64,000 nt of DNA from Candidatus Phycosocius spiralis (lineage in GTDB: Bacteria; Pseudomonadota; Alphaproteobacteria; Caulobacterales; Aquidulcibacteraceae). Shown one piece after another: positions 44,977 to 53,396 of the stretch. The notes under the pieces were generated by a model. The model did not search any database. It worked only from the letters and a program-made list of their open reading frames with translations, and was not told the origin of the DNA. The DNA is taken from assembly GCF_030158815.1 (NCBI RefSeq), contig NZ_BPFZ01000013.1, positions 1-64,000 on the forward strand, read 5' to 3'. The translations under genes were made by a program, and so were the position numbers. The stretch's first letter is position 1. Every line of letters starts with the position of its first letter.

Positions 44977-45602
44977 CAAGTTTTGCAACCCAATTGAGAG
45001 CGGCACCCTTGATCCCAGTTCTCACCATTGATGATTTATCCGTTGCTGAATCATTGGTATTGGCACTTCAGGCTGGGGGCTTGAAGAATGTGGAAGTGAC
45101 CCTGCGCACGCCTGTGGCCCTAGAAGCTATCGCCCTGATGAAAGCGGCTGCTCCAGATTTGCTGATTGGTGCGGGAACGGTATTGAGTGAAGGTGATGTT
45201 GAGGCCTGTTTTAAAGTAGGTGCTGACTTCATTGTTACGCCAGGAACAAGCCCAAGATTGCGTGTCGCACTCCTTCAAGCCGATGCAAATGTCATGGTTG
45301 GCGTTGCCACAGCCACAGAAGTCATGAGCCGTTTGGAAGAGGGATTTGGCGTGTTGAAATTCTTCCCAGCAGAGCAATCAGGTGGTGCGGCGGCGCTGAA
45401 GTCCTTTGCGGGTCCCCTGCCTGATGCCCGTTTTTGCCCTACGGGGGGGGTGACGGCCGATAAGATAGAAGCTTATCTCGCCCTACCAAATGTTGTTGCA
45501 GTTGGGGGTACTTGGATCGCGACACCTGAACTGATCGCGGCGCGGGACTTTCCTTCAATAGAAGCTAATGCCCGCAAGGCTGCTGGATATTCAAAGTCAT
45601 GA
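44973..45602 (+). CDS. eda: 2-keto-3-deoxy-6-phosphogluconate aldolase
   Basis: 209 residues, class I aldolase of KDPG/KHG type. The catalytic Glu is in V-E-V-T-L-R-T and the Schiff-base Lys in V-L-K-F-F-P-A-E; G-A-G-T-V and F-C-P-T-G-G-V-T-A-D are also present. It splits KDPG into pyruvate and glyceraldehyde 3-phosphate. Overlaps glk and pyk by ATGA. Confidence 0.97.
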   Translation: MTSFATQLRAAPLIPVLTIDDLSVAESLVLALQAGGLKNVEVTLRTPVALEAIALMKAAAPDLLIGAGTVLSEGDVEACFKVGADFIVTPGTSPRLRVALLQADANVMVGVATATEVMSRLEEGFGVLKFFPAEQSGGAAALKSFAGPLPDARFCPTGGVTADKIEAYLALPNVVAVGGTWIATPELIAARDFPSIEANARKAAGYSKS

Positions 45603-47014
45603 TCCGCAATCGCCGTACACGGATCGTCGCCACCTTGGGCCCGGCCAGTCGCTCGCCCGATATGACATTGGCATTAGCCCAAGCCGGGGTCGATGTATTT
45701 CGCATGAATTTCAGCCATGGCAGCCATGAAGACCATGCAGAAGCCTATGCCAGTGTGCGCGCCGCCGAAAAAGCCATGGGACGGCCAATAGGCATTCTGG
45801 CGGACTTGCAGGGGCCAAAGCTGCGGCTGGGTACGTTCGCGGAAGGCAAAGTGAGTCTTGTTAAGGGTGCGCATTTTCGCTTGGACCGCGATCCAACGCC
45901 AGGAGACATCAACCGGGCGTGCATGCCACATCCAGAGATTTTCGCCGCCCTTAAAGTCGGAGACGATTTGTTGATTGATGATGGGCGCGTGCGTCTGCGT
46001 GTGGTTGAGCATGGGGATGATTGGGCAAAAACTGAAGTCGTTCAGCCTGGCCCAGTTTCCGACCGCAAAGGCGTTAATGTCCCAACTGCGGTTTTGCCGA
46101 TTTCGGCAATGACGCCAAAGGACCGCAAAGACCTATTGTTTGCTCTGAACTTGGGTGTCGATTGGGTCGCGCTTTCTTTCGTTCAGAGGCCAGAGGACAT
46201 GGCAGAGCTACGAAAATTGGTGAATGGGAAAGCTGCATGTCTCGCCAAGATTGAAAAGCCCGCTGCTTTAGACAGCTTAGCAGCAATCCTTGATTATTGT
46301 GATGGCGTGATGGTGGCACGCGGGGATTTAGGGGTAGAGTTGGCCCCAGAAGATGTTCCAGTGGCGCAAAAGATGATCCTACGTATGGCGCGCGAACGTG
46401 GCGTTCCCACCATCGTTGCCACCCAAATGCTCGAAAGTATGATTGCTGCGGCGGCTCCAACCCGCGCCGAAGCCAGCGATGTTGCTAATGCGGTTTATGA
46501 GGGCACCGATGCACTCATGCTTTCCGCAGAAACCGCCGCTGGCCAATTCCCTCTGGAGGCTGTTGCCGTCATGAGCCGGATTGCCGAACGGGTCGAAGCC
46601 GATCCCCGCTGGCCGGGCTTGATGGATGCTGAGCATGCTAATCCAGAAAGTGCGGTACCTGATGCCGTGTCGGCTGCAGCCAGAACCGCTGCCAATGCCT
46701 CTAAAGCTGCCTGCCTTGTCGCCTTTACAGCAACTGGGACAACGGCCTTACGTGTCGCACGTGAGCGCCCCTTGCAGCCTGTTTTGGTGCTCACGCCAGA
46801 CATTCGAAGTGCCCGAAAATTGGCCCTTGTGTGGGGATTAGAGGCGCGGGTGACCAAAGATCCAAAAGATGTCGAGGATATGGCAAGCGTAGCAGCGTCT
46901 ATGTCGTCCAAAGTTGGGACGGCAAGGCCAGGTGACCGTATTGTTATCGTTGCGGGTTTACCCTTTGGTACTAAGGGAGGCACCAATCTATTACGCATCG
47001 CCCGGGCCACTTAG
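45599..47014 (+). CDS. pyk: Pyruvate kinase
   Basis: 471 residues. N-terminal R-T-R-I-V-A-T-L-G-P-A-S, R-M-N-F-S-H-G, D-L-Q-G-P-K-L-R, the catalytic-Lys signature C-L-A-K-I-E-K-P and M-V-A-R-G-D-L-G-V-E are all present, with the C-terminal regulatory domain. It makes pyruvate and ATP from phosphoenolpyruvate. Its position directly behind eda joins lower glycolysis to the Entner-Doudoroff genes, and ATGA coupling suggests fixed stoichiometry. Confidence 0.97.
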   Translation: MIRNRRTRIVATLGPASRSPDMTLALAQAGVDVFRMNFSHGSHEDHAEAYASVRAAEKAMGRPIGILADLQGPKLRLGTFAEGKVSLVKGAHFRLDRDPTPGDINRACMPHPEIFAALKVGDDLLIDDGRVRLRVVEHGDDWAKTEVVQPGPVSDRKGVNVPTAVLPISAMTPKDRKDLLFALNLGVDWVALSFVQRPEDMAELRKLVNGKAACLAKIEKPAALDSLAAILDYCDGVMVARGDLGVELAPEDVPVAQKMILRMARERGVPTIVATQMLESMIAAAAPTRAEASDVANAVYEGTDALMLSAETAAGQFPLEAVAVMSRIAERVEADPRWPGLMDAEHANPESAVPDAVSAAARTAANASKAACLVAFTATGTTALRVARERPLQPVLVLTPDIRSARKLALVWGLEARVTKDPKDVEDMASVAASMSSKVGTARPGDRIVIVAGLPFGTKGGTNLLRIARAT

Positions 47015-47022
47015 ACCTACCC

Positions 47023-47931
47023 ATGACAGTCCATAGTATAAGCCTCTCAGCCCATGGCTTTGAACTTGAAGTTGCACCGGAGGCTGGCGGCGGAATAGCG
47101 GGCTTGAGCTGGTATGGCTATCCTTTGTTGCGACCTGCAATCGAAGGTGCGGTTGCATCAGCTGACCCGCTTGGCCTGTCCTGCTTCCCGATGACCCCTT
47201 ATGTCAGCCGAATTGTCGATGGCGTCTTCACTTGGGGGGGCGTTAGGACGGCCATACCCCCCAATATGGCGGGCGGGTCACATCCCTTGCACGGCATTGG
47301 CTGGCGTAACCCTTGGCGCGTACTAGCGCACAGCGACAGTTTTCTTGAGATTGAATTGCATCATTTTGGCGATATCTCTTGGCCTTGGGCATTTATAACC
47401 CGTCAGCTGTTTCATCTGTTGCCCGATGCGTTCGAGTTGACACTTAGTGTGGAAAGTTTGGACCCACGCCCATTCCCTGCCTCTTTGGGGCCACACCCTT
47501 ATTTTGTATCCGATGCAGCCACACTTCAGATTTGTGCCGAAAGCTTGTGGGAAACCACTGGTGAGGCGTTACCCAGCCACACAGCTCGCCCACCCGCGAT
47601 CGACCAGTTGTATCGATCGGTCAAAGTTACAGAGCTTGATCTGGACCATTGTTTTGAAGGGTGGAATGGGAGGGCGCAGATCGACTGGCCAAGTCACGGC
47701 TTGATCTTAGAGGCTAATCTATGGGTCGATGAGACCCCCTCGCCGTGCACAAGGCTGCAACTTTATACCCCTCCTAGGGCAGGTTTTTTTTGTCTTGAGC
47801 CTGTTACCGCGCGTGCAGTGGCCTTCACCACTTCCAACCCAAAAGAATTGGGGGTCATAGAGTTAGAGCAGCAAAAGCTTAGTATTGTCACAAGAATAGT
47901 GCCATTCATGAAGGTGGGTCCAACGACTTAG
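47023..47931 (+). CDS. Aldose 1-epimerase family protein
   Basis: 302 residues of the galactose mutarotase-like fold. Markers: H-P-L-H-G-I-G-W (active-site His), L-G-P-H-P-Y-F with the second His, and a C-terminal catalytic Glu in F-C-L-E-P-V-T. It likely interconverts alpha and beta anomers of glucose or a glucose phosphate, feeding glk or zwf with the right anomer. Last gene of the operon, 8 bp after pyk. Confidence 0.88.
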   Translation: MTVHSISLSAHGFELEVAPEAGGGIAGLSWYGYPLLRPAIEGAVASADPLGLSCFPMTPYVSRIVDGVFTWGGVRTAIPPNMAGGSHPLHGIGWRNPWRVLAHSDSFLEIELHHFGDISWPWAFITRQLFHLLPDAFELTLSVESLDPRPFPASLGPHPYFVSDAATLQICAESLWETTGEALPSHTARPPAIDQLYRSVKVTELDLDHCFEGWNGRAQIDWPSHGLILEANLWVDETPSPCTRLQLYTPPRAGFFCLEPVTARAVAFTTSNPKELGVIELEQQKLSIVTRIVPFMKVGPTT

Positions 47932-48145
47932 ACCACCATGGATCGGGTTAACAGACTTAAGTAACTGATCGAAAAAAGCACGTGAAAGATTAGATCAAAT
48001 CCTAAGGCATGGTGAGATGAGCTGCAAACACGGGTGAAGTCCTAACGCTTTGGAGGGCGCGACCAATAAGAATATGGCTAACACACATAAACGCACTAGA
48101 CTTTTGCCTAAAATTAGGGCGCTATAGGGGTCCCAATAGCAACTG

Positions 48146-48235
48146 AAAGGAGGTGATCCTATGTCTCATTGTCTGCGCCTAAGTGAAGTACGTATCAGGA
48201 TCACGTCGGAAGTGGGTGCATAAAGCGTCTCCTTT
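48146..48235 (+). ncRNA. Candidate SD-sequestering RNA element with leader ORF
   Basis: A 15-nt segment at 48146-48160 is complementary to the 16S 3' end and serves as the Shine-Dalgarno site for ATG 48161. Its two parts pair exactly with later segments: GTGATCCT (48153-48160) with AGGATCAC (48197-48204), and AAAGGAG (48146-48152) with CTCCTTT (48229-48235). The pairings are nested and could form at once, hiding the ribosome site. Such an arrangement suggests a switchable leader or a ribosome-contacting RNA; the partner and signal are unknown. Confidence 0.45.
48161..48223 (+). CDS. 20-aa leader peptide candidate
   Basis: ATG 48161 to TAA 48221. It is preceded at an ideal 7-nt spacing by AGGAGG within a longer stretch that matches the reverse complement of the 16S rRNA 3' tail. 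The peptide begins M-S-H-C-L-R-L-S-E-V-R-I and ends in E-V-G-A, with no run of one amino acid that would suggest attenuation by a charged tRNA. The ORF lies entirely within the loop of the predicted structure. No downstream gene follows closely; hrcA starts 238 bp later. Confidence 0.4.
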   Translation: MSHCLRLSEVRIRITSEVGA

Positions 48236-48270
48236 ACACAAGGAATGGACCCTTCACTGGTTTGGCAATG

Positions 48271-48300
48271 GAAAGGTCGCTGGGCAACTGGCGACCTTTC
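48271..48300 (+). ncRNA. 10-bp perfect hairpin following the leader ORF
   Basis: GAAAGGTCGC and GCGACCTTTC pair perfectly around the 10-nt loop TGGGCAACTG. No T-run follows on either strand, so it is not a plain intrinsic terminator. It may be the 3' stabilising stem of the small transcript beginning near 48140, or a protein-binding hairpin. The remaining parts of 47932-48461 show no convincing gene. Confidence 0.5.
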
Positions 48301-48376
48301 GTATGCAGTGCTTGCGTGAGGCGATTGGATTATCAAAAGAGAAAAACTTTTATTTATGCTTGAATTACCAATTTAG

Positions 48377-48407
48377 AACTTGCAAACTAACACCCTTAAG
48401 GCCTATT
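48377..48407 (+). promoter_or_regulatory. Weak RpoH-like promoter before hrcA
   Basis: CTTG and a CCTATTC block about 19 bp apart resemble the alphaproteobacterial heat-shock sigma-32 promoter (CTTG-N17/18-CYTATNT), with spacing slightly long. A perfect 10-bp palindrome TTAGCGCTAA lies further down at 48440-48449. No complete CIRCE element was found, although HrcA normally binds one. Confidence 0.25.
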
Positions 48408-48461
48408 CTATCAAGATTGAAAATTGCGACGTGCTTGACTTAGCGCTAAACACCTTTGATC

Positions 48462-49547
48462 ATGCAGACACCGCCCCATTTGACGACCCTCGCAGATCTT
48501 GATGCTCGTGCCCGTGAAATATTTCGCGACATTGTCGAAGCATATCTTGAATCGGGTGAGCCGGTGGGGTCGCGAACCTTGTCTAAGCGCGGCATTGGAC
48601 TATCCCCAGCCTCAATCCGCAATACCATGGCGGATTTGGCCGGGCTTGGTTTATTGGATGCACCTCATCTAAGTGCCGGTCGTACACCAACCCATACGGG
48701 GCTTCGCCTCTTTGTGGATGGCCTATTAGAAATTGGCGATTTAGGCAGCGAGGAAAAGGCCGAAATTGATTCTAGGCTCGCGGCTGCGGGATCGGACCTG
48801 TCGAGCGCGCTTTCAGAAGCGTCGCTTTTGTTATCTGGATTGGCAGGCGGGGCAGGGCTTGTCACCACACCAACACGTGAAAGCCCTGTCAAACATGTTG
48901 AGTTTGTGCTGGTAGGTCCAGGACAAATCCTTGTGGTGCTGGTTTTTGATGATGGGCAAGTTGAAAATCGCTTGGTCCAAATGCCAGTTGGTTTGACCCA
49001 ATCCCAGCTTCAAGAAAGCACAAACTTCCTCAATTTCCGTTTGAAAGGCCGCACCTTAACCGATGCATTATCGCAGGCCATAGAAGATGCGCGTCATGCA
49101 CAAGCCACCCTAGACGGGGTTGCGGCCAGCCTGATTGAAGCAGGTTTTGCCGAATGGTCAGGCGACGATCCGATGGCTGGTCGAAAACTAATTGTGCGTG
49201 GGCGTGCTAATCTACTGGCCAATAGCCAAGTGGTGGGCGATTTAGAGAGGGTGCGGATACTGTTTGATGATTTGGAGCGCAAACGCGATCTGATACATGT
49301 ACTCGATGCAGCACGGGATGCAGCTGCGGTTAAATTGTTTATTGGTGCAGAAAACCCCTTGTTCTCGATGTCGGGTTCGGCTCTTGTCGCCGCCCCTTAT
49401 AAGGATAGTCAAAGACGTGTGCTTGGCGCACTGGGTGTAATTGGACCAACCCGCTTGAATTATGCCCGCGTCATACCAATGGTAGATTATACAGCAAAGG
49501 TCGTAGGCCGCTTAATTGAGCGACGAGGCTTAAACTTGACGAAATGA
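48462..49547 (+). CDS. hrcA: Heat-inducible transcription repressor HrcA
   Basis: About 361 residues. The N-terminal winged helix has [26 protein letters not shown] and [12 protein letters not shown]. The central/C-terminal region has F-I-G-A-E-N-P and [20 protein letters not shown]. It represses groESL or dnaK through CIRCE elements and is activated by GroEL. The ATG at 48462 lacks a visible Shine-Dalgarno sequence. Followed by grpE after 10 bp, the usual hrcA-grpE pair. Confidence 0.96.
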   Translation: MQTPPHLTTLADLDARAREIFRDIVEAYLESGEPVGSRTLSKRGIGLSPASIRNTMADLAGLGLLDAPHLSAGRTPTHTGLRLFVDGLLEIGDLGSEEKAEIDSRLAAAGSDLSSALSEASLLLSGLAGGAGLVTTPTRESPVKHVEFVLVGPGQILVVLVFDDGQVENRLVQMPVGLTQSQLQESTNFLNFRLKGRTLTDALSQAIEDARHAQATLDGVAASLIEAGFAEWSGDDPMAGRKLIVRGRANLLANSQVVGDLERVRILFDDLERKRDLIHVLDAARDAAAVKLFIGAENPLFSMSGSALVAAPYKDSQRRVLGALGVIGPTRLNYARVIPMVDYTAKVVGRLIERRGLNLTK

Positions 49548-49557
49548 GTGATCAAAA

Positions 49558-50238
49558 ATGACGACTAAGACAGGGGCACACCCGCCCCAAGACGATCTAA
49601 ATCAGACTCAAAACACTTCTCATGATGTACCTCTTGAAACCGATGGGGATGAGGTTAATGGGCAAGATGCCTTCGATATGGCCCGTGAGCTCTTAGGTGA
49701 GGATACAAGCCCCGAGGACATGGGCGCGTTGCTGATTGCAAAATTGCAAGCTGCCCAAGCTGAAATTGAGGCGCTCAAGGACGCAAGCTTGCGCGCTATG
49801 GCGGAAACAGAAAATATTCGCCGCCGCTCCGAGCGCGAAAAACAGGAAGCGAGGCTTTATGCCATTGATAAGTTTGCGCGCGATCTGTTACCAGTCGCTG
49901 ACAATTTAGGTCGCGCGTTGAGCACTGCGCCTGAAGCATTTAAAGGCGATGCGGCTTTTGATGGCTTTACCACGGGTATAGATATGACCCAGCGCGAATT
50001 AATGACGGTGTTTGAGCGTCATGGGCTGGTACGTGTTGGCGCTAAAGGTGATAAATTTGACCCAAGCGTGCACCAAGCCGTCGCCCAAATACCTGCTGAT
50101 ATCCCAGCTGGGGAAGTCGCTGACGTGTTTCAGGCGGGCTATGTATTGGCAGGGCGGACGCTGCGTGCTGCCATGGTCGCGGTTTCATCCGGACAGCCCG
50201 CAGAAGCCTTAACCGAAACCAAACCGTCGCCTGAATAA
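49558..50238 (+). CDS. grpE: Nucleotide exchange factor GrpE
   Basis: 226 residues. An acidic, poorly ordered N-terminus of about 70 residues precedes a long coiled coil (A-Q-A-E-I-E-A-L-K-D). The core has A-E-T-E-N-I-R-R-R-S-E-R-E, F-A-R-D-L-L-P-V-A-D-N-L and the C-terminal beta domain with F-D-P-S-V-H-Q-A-V, G-Y-V-L-A-G-R-T-L-R-A-A-M-V-A-V-S. It releases ADP from DnaK. Co-transcribed with hrcA; a small terminator follows. Confidence 0.97.
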   Translation: MTTKTGAHPPQDDLNQTQNTSHDVPLETDGDEVNGQDAFDMARELLGEDTSPEDMGALLIAKLQAAQAEIEALKDASLRAMAETENIRRRSEREKQEARLYAIDKFARDLLPVADNLGRALSTAPEAFKGDAAFDGFTTGIDMTQRELMTVFERHGLVRVGAKGDKFDPSVHQAVAQIPADIPAGEVADVFQAGYVLAGRTLRAAMVAVSSGQPAEALTETKPSPE

Positions 50239-50272
50239 GGCAAGCGGTTGCAGAGCAAACCTCTTCCTGCGG

Positions 50273-50293
50273 CAATCTATTGAGATTGTTTTA
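50273..50293 (+). terminator. Short intrinsic terminator after grpE
   Basis: A 6-bp stem CAATCT/AGATTG with loop ATTG is followed by TTTTAT, 34 nt after the grpE stop. The stem is A/T-rich, so termination may be partial. Confidence 0.45.
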
Positions 50294-50304
50294 TCAGGAG
50301 GGGT

Positions 50305-51174
50305 TCACTTAACATGATTGGCACGAAACCAAGACAGCATTGCGGCCCACCCGCTTTGTGCCGCTTCTTGGTTATACTGGGGACGATAGTCGGCGTGGAA
50401 ACCATGTTGGGTCCCTGGATAGATGATCAATTGACTGGTGCGATTGCCCGCTTGTTTCAATTTGGTCTGCATGGCTTCCACGCTGGTTAAAGGAATACCG
50501 CTATCATGTTCTGCATAAAGACCTAAAACCGGGCTGTTCAGATCGCCTGCGATCTCTATAGGCCATTTGCGCATATCGGTTGAGCCTTCCCGCGCTTCAA
50601 GGCGCCCATACCAAGCAACACCCGCTTTCAGGCGGTTTGTATAGGCGCAAGCCATCCAGACGACTGAGCCACCCCAACAAAAGCCTGTTATGCCCAATGC
50701 ATCTTTGTTGACAAAGAATTGGGTATCCAGCCACTTAATGGTCGCCTCAATATCCCCCATCACTTGGGCATTAGTGGCCTTGTTTACAATTGGCATGATA
50801 TGGGCAAAATCGGTGAGCGGGGCTGGATCGCCTGCGCGTAAGAATAAAGCTGGTGCAATCGCGACATAGCCTTCCTGCGCAAGGCGGCGACACACATCGC
50901 GAATATAATCATGCAAACCAAAAATTTCGTGCACAACCAAAACCACTGGCCGCTGCCCCGCTGCAGCTGGGCGTGCAATGAAAGCTTGTAGTTCAAAGCC
51001 CTGCGAGGGGTAAGACACCATCCCAGTAATCAAATTGTTGCTTGAAGTTGTGATCGCCTGAGCATGCACCGGGCATATTGCAGCGGCGTAACCGGCAAAT
51101 CCAGCCAAGGCTCCAACGCTACGGCGCGATAGGGTTAGTGTGGGGTCTGGGCCGTCTGGGCGTGTGAGATTCAT
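50305..51174 (-). CDS. Dienelactone hydrolase family protein, Tat-exported
   Basis: About 289 residues from Met at 51174; the frame opens at 51204. The N-terminus has a twin-arginine signal (L-S-R-R-S-V-G-A-L-A-G-F, core, H-A-Q). The hydrolase domain has V-V-L-V-V-H-E-I-F-G-L, the Cys nucleophile in G-F-C-W-G-G, the Asp in Y-A-E-H-D-S-G-I-P and His in P-G-T-Q-H-G-F, the DLH triad. It likely hydrolyses lactones or esters in the periplasm; the natural substrate is unknown. Confidence 0.9.
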   Translation of the reverse strand: MNLTRPDGPDPTLTLSRRSVGALAGFAGYAAAICPVHAQAITTSSNNLITGMVSYPSQGFELQAFIARPAAAGQRPVVLVVHEIFGLHDYIRDVCRRLAQEGYVAIAPALFLRAGDPAPLTDFAHIMPIVNKATNAQVMGDIEATIKWLDTQFFVNKDALGITGFCWGGSVVWMACAYTNRLKAGVAWYGRLEAREGSTDMRKWPIEIAGDLNSPVLGLYAEHDSGIPLTSVEAMQTKLKQAGNRTSQLIIYPGTQHGFHADYRPQYNQEAAQSGWAAMLSWFRANHVK

Positions 51175-51358
51175 GGTTATACCTCTTAACGTCATCAATC
51201 CCACCCAACTCGCTAGGCGTCAACTCAAGGACACCCCCTTTCATTGCATATTAGCATGTACCATGTAGAACGAAATCTACAGCATAGTCGCAACCGCTAG
51301 CTTGATCTCATCAACAAAAGCGTGTCGGAAAGAGCTAATGAACGAGGAGTCAGCACGC

Positions 51359-51949
51359 ATGTTTCGTATGGACGAGGAAGAGGAATCCAAAGCCGGCAAC
51401 CCAGCCCCAGCTATTGTTGAAAAGGCGCTTTTTGACAGCCGGACTATTTTATTGACCGGCGGGGTGGATGATAAATTGGCCCAACGCGTGTGTGAGCGGT
51501 TGCTGGCGCTATCTGGTGAGTCTGACCGCCCGATCTTGCTCATCGTCTCCTCGCCAGGCGGCCATGTCGAAAGCGGTGATATGATCCATGATATGATCAA
51601 ATTTGTGTCTGCCCCGGTCAATGTGCTCGGTACGGGTTGGGTCGCTTCAGCCGGCGCATTGATTTATGCTGCCGCACAGCGTGAACGGCGGTTCTGTTTG
51701 CCCAATACCCGCTTCTTGTTGCATGAACCCCGCGGCGGTGTCGGCGGCATGGTTTCTGATATAGAAATTCAGGCGCGTGAAATTATTCGGATGCGTGAGC
51801 GTCTCAATGCGATTTTTGCGGCAGCAACTGGCCAGCCAATTGAGAAAATCAAGGCCGATACTGATCGCGATTATTGGATGAGTTCCGAAGAAGCCGTTGC
51901 CTACGGACTAGTCGGGAAAATTGTGCATAAGCGAAGCGAGATTGGCTAA
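51359..51949 (+). CDS. ClpP-like serine protease subunit
   Basis: 196 residues from ATG 51359, which has GAGGAG 9 nt upstream; the frame is open from 51302. Catalytic residues align in order: Ser98 (V-A-S-A-G-A), His122 (L-L-H-E-P-R-G-G) and Asp171 (D-R-D-Y-W-M-S). The spacing equals that of E. coli ClpP. The N-terminus is acidic instead of the hydrophobic loop of ClpP1, so this is probably a second ClpP paralogue. No clpX or trigger factor gene is adjacent. Its stop overlaps rimM. Confidence 0.85.
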   Translation: MFRMDEEEESKAGNPAPAIVEKALFDSRTILLTGGVDDKLAQRVCERLLALSGESDRPILLIVSSPGGHVESGDMIHDMIKFVSAPVNVLGTGWVASAGALIYAAAQRERRFCLPNTRFLLHEPRGGVGGMVSDIEIQAREIIRMRERLNAIFAAATGQPIEKIKADTDRDYWMSSEEAVAYGLVGKIVHKRSEIG

Positions 51950-52520
51950 AGACTTGATTTTGGTGGGTGCTATCGCCGGCGCTTTTGGAGTGCACGGCGA
52001 AGTCAGGTTGCGCAGCTTTACAGAAAAGCCTGAAGCGATGATCAATTATGCACCGTTTTATGATCAAGTGGGAAATTGTGTCCTAACTCCACGTGCTTGG
52101 CACCCGATCAAGGATGGCGTGGTGGTTTCAGCGCCTGAAATTGCTACCCGCGAAGCGGCCATGGCAATGCGCAACACACCATTATTTGTCCCCCGTTCCA
52201 GGCTGCCTGAGGTGGAAGAGGACGAGTTTTATCATGTTGATTTGATTGGCTTACGGCTTGAGGATATGGCTGGGGCTGATCTAGGTCGTGTCAAGGCAGT
52301 TGTAACCGGCCCCCAAGATCTCCTTGAAATTGAAGCCACGCCAGGTGCCAAAACAAGTTGGTTCTTACCCTTTACCAAAGCCCTAGTACCAAGGGTGGAA
52401 TTAGCCAATCAAAAGCTAATTGTGGAGGTGCCACTAGGTCTGATCCCCATGATCGGGGGTCTGATTGATCAACCAGATGGTGGCAAAACCAAACCACACA
52501 ACACAATAAAGGAAACCTAA
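51942..52520 (+). CDS. rimM: Ribosome maturation factor RimM
   Basis: About 192 residues from TTG 51942, overlapping the clpP-like stop; TTG 51921 and TTG 51954 are alternatives. The N-terminus [19 protein letters not shown] is the RimM domain, and F-Y-H-V-D-L-I-G-L leads to the PRC-barrel domain ending L-I-P. RimM assists 30S head assembly around S19. It is usually in rpsP-rimM-trmD-rplS; here it stands beside clpP-like and rph genes instead. Confidence 0.94.
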   Translation: MAKDLILVGAIAGAFGVHGEVRLRSFTEKPEAMINYAPFYDQVGNCVLTPRAWHPIKDGVVVSAPEIATREAAMAMRNTPLFVPRSRLPEVEEDEFYHVDLIGLRLEDMAGADLGRVKAVVTGPQDLLEIEATPGAKTSWFLPFTKALVPRVELANQKLIVEVPLGLIPMIGGLIDQPDGGKTKPHNTIKET

Positions 52521-52521
52521 T

Positions 52522-53241
52522 ATGCAACGCCCTTCAGGTCGCAGGCCCGACCAATTGCGCGACATCAGCCTTGAAGCCGGTGCTTCCCTCTATGCGGAAG
52601 GCTCTTGCTTAGCGAAATTCGGCAATACCCATGTTTTGGTGACAGCTTCTCTAGAAGAAAATCTGCCCAGTTGGATGCGCGGTCAAAAGCGTGGGTGGGT
52701 GACGGCTGAATATGGTATGCTGCCGCGGGCAACCCACACGCGGGGCCGCCGGGAAGCGGCATCAGGTAAGCAATCTGGTCGTACGCAAGAGATACAGCGC
52801 TTGATTGGCCGCGGCATGCGCTCGGTTGTTGATTTGACGGCATTGGGGGAACGCCAAATTACACTGGATTGCGATGTCATCCAAGCCGATGGTGGGACAC
52901 GCACTGCCGCCTTAACTGGGGCATGGGTAGCTTTGAAACAGGCTTGCCTTGTTCTCCAAGCTGAAGGTCTGATCACCCAAAATCCATTGAAAGCCCAAGT
53001 TGCGGCCGTATCTTGCGGAATTTATCAAGATACACCCGTTCTAGATCTTGATTATCAAGAAGATTCCAGCGCACAGGCCGATGCCAATTTTGTCTTGGCA
53101 CAGGGCTTGGGTTTGGTTGAAGTTCAAGCCACAGGGGAAGAGCGCCCCATCAGCGAGGATGAACTGTTAAGCCTGCTTTCCTTGGCCCAAAAAGGGTGTG
53201 AGAGGTTGTTTGCAGCGCAGCGCGCTGCATTGGGTCTTTAG
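52522..53241 (+). CDS. rph: Ribonuclease PH
   Basis: 239 residues. [11 protein letters not shown] at the N-terminus, [25 protein letters not shown] and the [14 protein letters not shown] motif are full family signatures. The phosphorolytic 3'-exonuclease trims tRNA precursors. AAAGGAAAC lies just before ATG, directly after rimM. A full-length protein, so active. Confidence 0.98.
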   Translation: MQRPSGRRPDQLRDISLEAGASLYAEGSCLAKFGNTHVLVTASLEENLPSWMRGQKRGWVTAEYGMLPRATHTRGRREAASGKQSGRTQEIQRLIGRGMRSVVDLTALGERQITLDCDVIQADGGTRTAALTGAWVALKQACLVLQAEGLITQNPLKAQVAAVSCGIYQDTPVLDLDYQEDSSAQADANFVLAQGLGLVEVQATGEERPISEDELLSLLSLAQKGCERLFAAQRAALGL

Positions 53242-53396
53242 TAAGTGGTACCCTTAGGCCTAACTTGAATGGGTGGGTGAGTAGGGGTGATCTGAATCAA
53301 CCCAATTCTTGTATGGTTTTACCACAAACTACTTCATGGTGTTCAATCATACTATGCGAAAACAAACGGCTCTTTGAATGAAGTAAAACGGCGAGT

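Noticed and set aside
48146-48160. Possible 16S rRNA 3' end or rRNA fragment
   Set aside because: The match is to the reverse complement of the 16S tail, i.e. a Shine-Dalgarno sequence, and no rRNA sequence flanks it on either strand.
48183-48443. 86-codon plus-strand ORF in the hrcA upstream region
   Set aside because: It overlaps the leader ORF and the perfect hairpin in another frame, has no ribosome site and an erratic composition.
48400-48461. CIRCE element for HrcA
   Set aside because: Only a TTAGCGCTAA palindrome is present; the TTAGCACTC-N9-GAGTGCTAA layout is missing.
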